This document shows positions 34,401 to 40,400 of a stretch of DNA of 64,000 nucleotides, piece after piece. The first letter of the stretch is position 1. Each line of letters opens with the position of its first letter. This stretch comes from Pictodentalium vernedei (taxonomy: Eukaryota > Mollusca > Scaphopoda > Dentaliida > Dentaliidae), in the NCBI GenBank assembly GCA_031216915.1, contig CM062294.1, forward strand, positions 395,179,217 to 395,243,216. The letters run 5' to 3'. Below the pieces are notes generated by a model. That model saw only the letters and a program-made list of their open reading frames with translations. It was not told the origin of the DNA and made no database searches. A program made the position numbers and the translations under genes.

Positions 34401-37400
34401 GTGAGTCCTAAATCTTGTTCAGAAGGCACTGTATTATAACTGGTACCGGCGAAATAGATGTCTATCCCGTTTCAGTCGAGAGACAGAGCAGCGCCAACAG
34501 TGTAAGCAAGAGGGTCTGGACAATAGAGATGGTAATGTACCGAAAAACCAAATCTATACCGATACCATAGAGATACCGAAAAACTGAACCAAACAGATCA
34601 TTGAATACTGAAACCGTCTGAATTTTAAAATTTCTCTTCATTCACTATATAATAAGGCCTGTTTGAGGCTTGATACTCGTTGAAGTGTTCATTTTTTTCA
34701 ATTTCAATTTCTTTCATTTTTGTTAACCGTTAAGGGCCTGGACAACTGTCCTGAATTCCCACCAGACTACAACCTGTATAGTCCAGTTGCCTAGAAATGT
34801 TTTCTTGTCAAGTCTTGGCTGCCTCACAGGCTATAAATCACTGCCCAGACTTGACTATAAATCACTGCCCAGTTGATTCGTATATACTCAGAAGGACCTC
34901 CTGAAAATGGAATGGTCAGGGCACATGCTTTGAGATTGCAAACGCCTGAAATAGGCCTTTAAGGTATCACGGAACTAAATATTTCCCCATAGGCGACCAT
35001 TATAACGTTCAGGAGGAAAAAAATATGATCGCATCACTTTAATTTTGGCATTCAAAATATCTCTGTCAAGTATAGCCCTTCAGACAACTTTTTCTGATCT
35101 GAAAACAGGGGGTCATGCAACAAATAAGAGAGAAAAACCGACACAAAGGGAAGTACCAGTCACTTGCACATATTTTTCAGGGAATTCCCCACAAAAACAC
35201 ACAAAAAGTAAATTGTATTTTTTAGGTCCAAAAGTCATCAAATCACCCTCTTTTTTATCAGGAATATTCAACAATAATGCAAGATGTCGATAGAATGTTT
35301 CAAACGTTTATTGAAACAATATATTTTCCCAAGGCTGTTTATTTTTCGAGATTGCATCATTTCCGATATTTAATTTCAATATTTAGTTTCGCGATACATA
35401 TAAAAGGTTAAGGACAACAAGTCACAAGATTACTCTAGATATGACTTTCGTAAAGGAATGCCACTGTTGAGCTCAATGGAAGTGGGATTTGTAGCTCTCT
35501 AGTAGAATGATACAAGAACAACTTATTCTGTATTTCCTAGTGTGAATTCGTCTTTGGTACTATCAGCAAATCTCAGTCAGGTCAGATACCAAATACTGAA
35601 GCGATACCGCGGTATACCATCTTACAAATACCGATACCGAACTCAAAATTCCAATACCGCTCATCTCTATTTATAACCAATGCAAATTTTAAAACAAAAT
35701 TACACGGTTCATAATTGATATTTTACCTCAGTTATTTTTTTTTTTTTATAAATTTGTGCCTTGAGTGTAACAAGGGACAAAATACGCCGCCTCTCAAGCT
35801 ATTCTGTACATTAGGAGGCCTAAAACATAAAACAAACGATGAACATGAACTCTTGATGGCAAAGAAATAATTACAAAGGAAAGGGTCATTGACACAGTTG
35901 GCTTAACTTGACTGTGTGTAGTGTTTGATGACAAGGATAATGTTCATTGTTTATGAAAGGATTATGAAATAAGTCAAGAATTGTGATAATTAAAAATATG
36001 TTAAGTTCTGTACCCTACATGTTATGTTTTCAGCAAGAATAATTTGAGGTGTAGACTGTACAAAAGAATTGAGGCCTCGGTTGAAGTGACCCTCAAAGTT
36101 AACATTTGTCAACCAAAGTTACAATATAATCTTTCCAAAACGAATCACCCTACCAGGTTACAATGAAATCTCTTCATAAATGACTCCGAGATTTTGCTAA
36201 AGGAATCAAGGTCACGCGCCGGTCCGGTGGTCACGGTTGACCGATCGGTTGCACAAAATAGGACAATCTCATCTGGATATCATGCCGAGTTATCCTACCA
36301 AGTTACAATGAAATACCCTCATAAAAACAACCTGCAGTCAGTGCTAAAGGTATTTAGGTCACGTGCTCAAGCGGCGGTAACGGCTGTCCAATTTTGAACA
36401 GAACAGGACTGTCTCGCCTGGACACCATACTGAGTTACCTTACCAAATTACAATGAAATCGCTTCATAAATGTGAACTGTAGACTGTGCTGAAGGAATCC
36501 AGGTAACCTGCCCTTCTGGCCGTTATGGTTGACTCAAGCCGACCAAAATAAGACGTTCTCATCTAGACATTACACGGATCATCCTAACAATTTACAATGA
36601 AATCCCTTCATAAATGCAACCTATAGACTGTGCTAAATGTTTTCGGATTTCGGGCTCGCGTAGCCATCACGGTTGACCGGTCACGACCAAAATGGGACGT
36701 TCTCATCTAGACATGACCTCGAACCCGATTATAAAATTTCATGATGAAGTCTATGCTAAAGAAACTGTAAACTGACTCACAGACCAATAGACTCACAGAC
36801 TTCCGCACACATGATGGCAATAGCATATTTTGACTTTGTCAAGATAAGCTAAAAATGAATGAAAAGTGTCAATGACACTGCAGCCCAACTTGTCCAAGAA
36901 AGGACAAAAAAAATTGATAGCTCCAATCTAGATATAGCACGAAAGCTAGATATGGAAGCTGAAAGAGATTGGTAAGAGTTGCGGCCTGTAAAGTGTGCAA
37001 ATGGAATTGTTGACAATTTATATGCCAAATCCAAGATGGCCACTGGCGGTCATGTTTTTCAACGAAATTAAAAAAAATCAGAAAAATTCAATAGCTCCCA
37101 TCTAGACATCACAACAAAGCTAGATTTGAAATTTGAAAAAGATTGGGTGAGAGTTGTGGCCTGTAGAGTGTGCTGATGAAATTGTTTACCATTTCGATGC
37201 CAAATCCAAGATAGCGACTGGCGGCCATGTCTTTCAACGAAATTGAGAAAAAAATTGATATCTCCCAACTGGACATCACACCAAAGCTATATATGAAATT
37301 AAAAAAAAAATCAGACGAGAGATGCGGCCTGTAGGGTGTGCTAATGGAATTGTTGAAAAGTTATATGCAAAATCCAAGATGACTGCAGGCGGCCATATTT

Positions 37401-40400
37401 ATCAACAACATTCAGTGAAATTCAACAGCTCTTATCAAGAGATCACACCAAAGATACATATGAAATGTGTAAAAAGATCAGATGAGAGATGCAGCATGTA
37501 GGGTGTGCTAACGAAATTGTTGACAATTTATACGCCAAATTCAAGATAGCCACTGGCGGCCATGTTTTTCATTGAAATTCAGAAAAATGTGATAGCTCCT
37601 ATCTAGACATCGCACCAAAGCTGCACATAAAATTCGAAAAAGATCGGGTGAGAGATGCGGACTGTAGGGTGAGCCATTGGAATAGCTGACAATTTATATG
37701 CCAAAACTAAGATGCCACTGGCGGTTATGTTTTTCAACGAAATTCAAACAAATTCAACGGATCCCATCTAGACATTGCCCCAAAGACACGTATGAAATTT
37801 CGGAATAAGACCTATGGCCTGTAGGGTGTGTTAAAGTAATTATGGACGGACAGAGGAACGTACGAACATGTACAAATGGATAACAGATGACAACCCATCC
37901 CTATAGCTCATACTTGCTGTTATCAAGTTGAGCTAAATATAAAATAAAAAACCACCCGCCCACAGGTAATTTTACAAACAAAAATTGGCCTCAGAAACAG
38001 AAGATCTATTTTGTAATAACTATAATATATAATATAATGATAGAAATATATATATATATATATATATATAATGAATTATACCATGTAATGCAGATGAAAT
38101 CAGTGAGAATCAATCTCTTTTCCAAATTTCCTGCTTACGGTACAGAATACAGAATTCGGCACTTCTGTTATGCATTTTTTAGGATGAAAGACTCTGACGC
38201 CGATGGGGATCGAACCACTGCCTTGATGAGAGTACACTTCTGCGGCACCAATCGCCTAGCGAAACTGGACCAGCGCCATAGACCACTCGACTACCGACAA
38301 GCCCCAAAAAAAGGCATGCTAGCAGATCGAGCGTCCATGGAACTGGCACAGTCCACACGAAATTACTCGGTATCCCCCAGAATTAGTTTTTTACAATGAA
38401 TTATATCATGTAATGCAGATGAAATCAGTGAGAATCAATCTCTTTTCCAAATTTCCTGCTTACGGTACAGAATACAGAATTCGGCACTTCTGTTATGCAT
38501 TTTTTAGGATGAAAGACTCTGACGCCGATGGGGATCGAACCACTGCCTTGATGAGAGTACACTTCTGCGGCACCAATCGCCTAGCGAAACTGGACCAGCG
38601 CCATATACCACTCGACTACCGACAAGCCCCAAAAAAGGCATGCTAGCAGATCGAGCGTCCATGGAACTGGCACAGTCCACACGAAATTACTCGGTATCCC
38701 CCAGAATTAGTTTTTTACAATGAATTATACCATGTAATGCAGATGAAATCAGTGAGAATCAATCTCTTTTCCAAATTTCCTGCTTACGGTACAGAATACA
38801 GAATTCGGCACTTCTGTTATGCATTTTTTAGGATGAAAGACTCTGACGCCGATGGGGATCGAACCACTGCCTTGATGAGAGTACACTTCTGCGGCACCAA
38901 TCGCCTAGCGAAACTGGACAAGCGCCATAGACCACTCGACTACCGACAAGCCCCCCAAAAGGCATGCTAGCAGATCGAGCGTCCACGGAACTGGCACAGT
39001 CCACACGAATTTACTAAGTATCCCCCAGAATTAGTTTTTTACAATGAATTATACCATGTAATGCAATGGTATAATTCATTGTAAAAGAATTAGTTTTTTA
39101 CAATGAATTATAAGAATTAGTTTTTTACAATGAATTATACCATGTACGCTTTGGTACGCATCCTCATACACACTCATACATATATATATGAATGAGTGCG
39201 TATGAGGATGCGTACCAAAGCGAGTAGGACAATGAACCACTAAAGAAAGGTTTGGTTACCCAAATCTGTCCTTAAGTGGTTAATCGGCCAGCCTTTTAGG
39301 GGGTGGGGAGTGGGGGTGGTACTGGTTACATCTGAAATAAGAAGGCGAGGGCTGCCTACTCAGTTTTAAGCAAACCTTTGCAGGTCGCACCATCACAGAT
39401 GTCCACGCTACACTATAAGGATTACAGGACGTTTCGGCCCTGGTACATTTCGGCTCGGACATTTCGGCCCCCTAAGAAGTCGAATCTTCTCACTTTAAGA
39501 TTGTTTTTCTGAGTTATTTATGTTTATAAGATGTGTTTGTATCTAATTTATCTGGTGAATATAGATACGAATTACTTAAGTATACTTTTGTGAAAAGTAC
39601 TGTTTTCCTCCTTTTCTAAGTAATATTTACATGAATAAATTGTGATTGACTTACTGAGTAGTAGGAAAGATAAATCCACAGACAAATTCATTTTAGAGAA
39701 CAAAAGGAATAACGAGAATGGCAAATCTATCAAAAACTGTGCAACTAATCATACGGGAATACCTTCATAAATTACTCGGAGGTCACGCCAGAAACCACGG
39801 GGTCTGTTAACACAGCATGTAGAGTCAACATCACCAACGAAGCATGGCTAAAACCAAGCAAAAAATCGTTAAGTGGGTTCAGCATTATTAGAAGAGATCG
39901 TCCCGCCCCAAAAGGTGGTGGGGTCGTTCTGCTAATAAGGCAGAAGAATAAATATAAAACAATACCAAGCGACCACCTCAATGCAGACCCTCAACAGGCT
40001 CCAAGATAGTGAATTAATGGTAGAGCAAAATGAGCACAGCATCCTTAACAGAAAAACTAAATGAGCTAAAAAAGCGCAAGATGAGGATATAGCTAGTTAT
40101 CATAATTAGAGTCGCGTGACTAAACAAAGTCTACGGATCTATCTAAATTACTGGATTGAGACAGAAGTCAGTGAGGTATACATCGCCAATAAATCAAACA
40201 ACATTGATGTTTCCTATCCTAGCTAGAGGTCTCTTCATCTACCATAATCTACTCTAAGCCATCAAAAAGTCTCATTGAGAACATAACACCTAATAACCAG
40301 GGGTCGAAACGTCCCGGTCGAAACGACCCAGCCGAAAGATCTCAGGGCCAAAACATCCCTGGTCCGAAACGTCTCAGGACCGAAACGACACCACTATAAG

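Noticed and set aside
38071..38330. A functional tRNA gene
   Set aside because: A and B boxes are good on the minus strand, but the acceptor stem ends do not pair and the anticodon arm cannot be placed with confidence.
38037..38970. Three near-identical open frames of 77-120 residues on the plus strand
   Set aside because: They come from the tandem tRNA-like repeat read on the wrong strand; no start context, no homologue, and the frame is a by-product of the copies.
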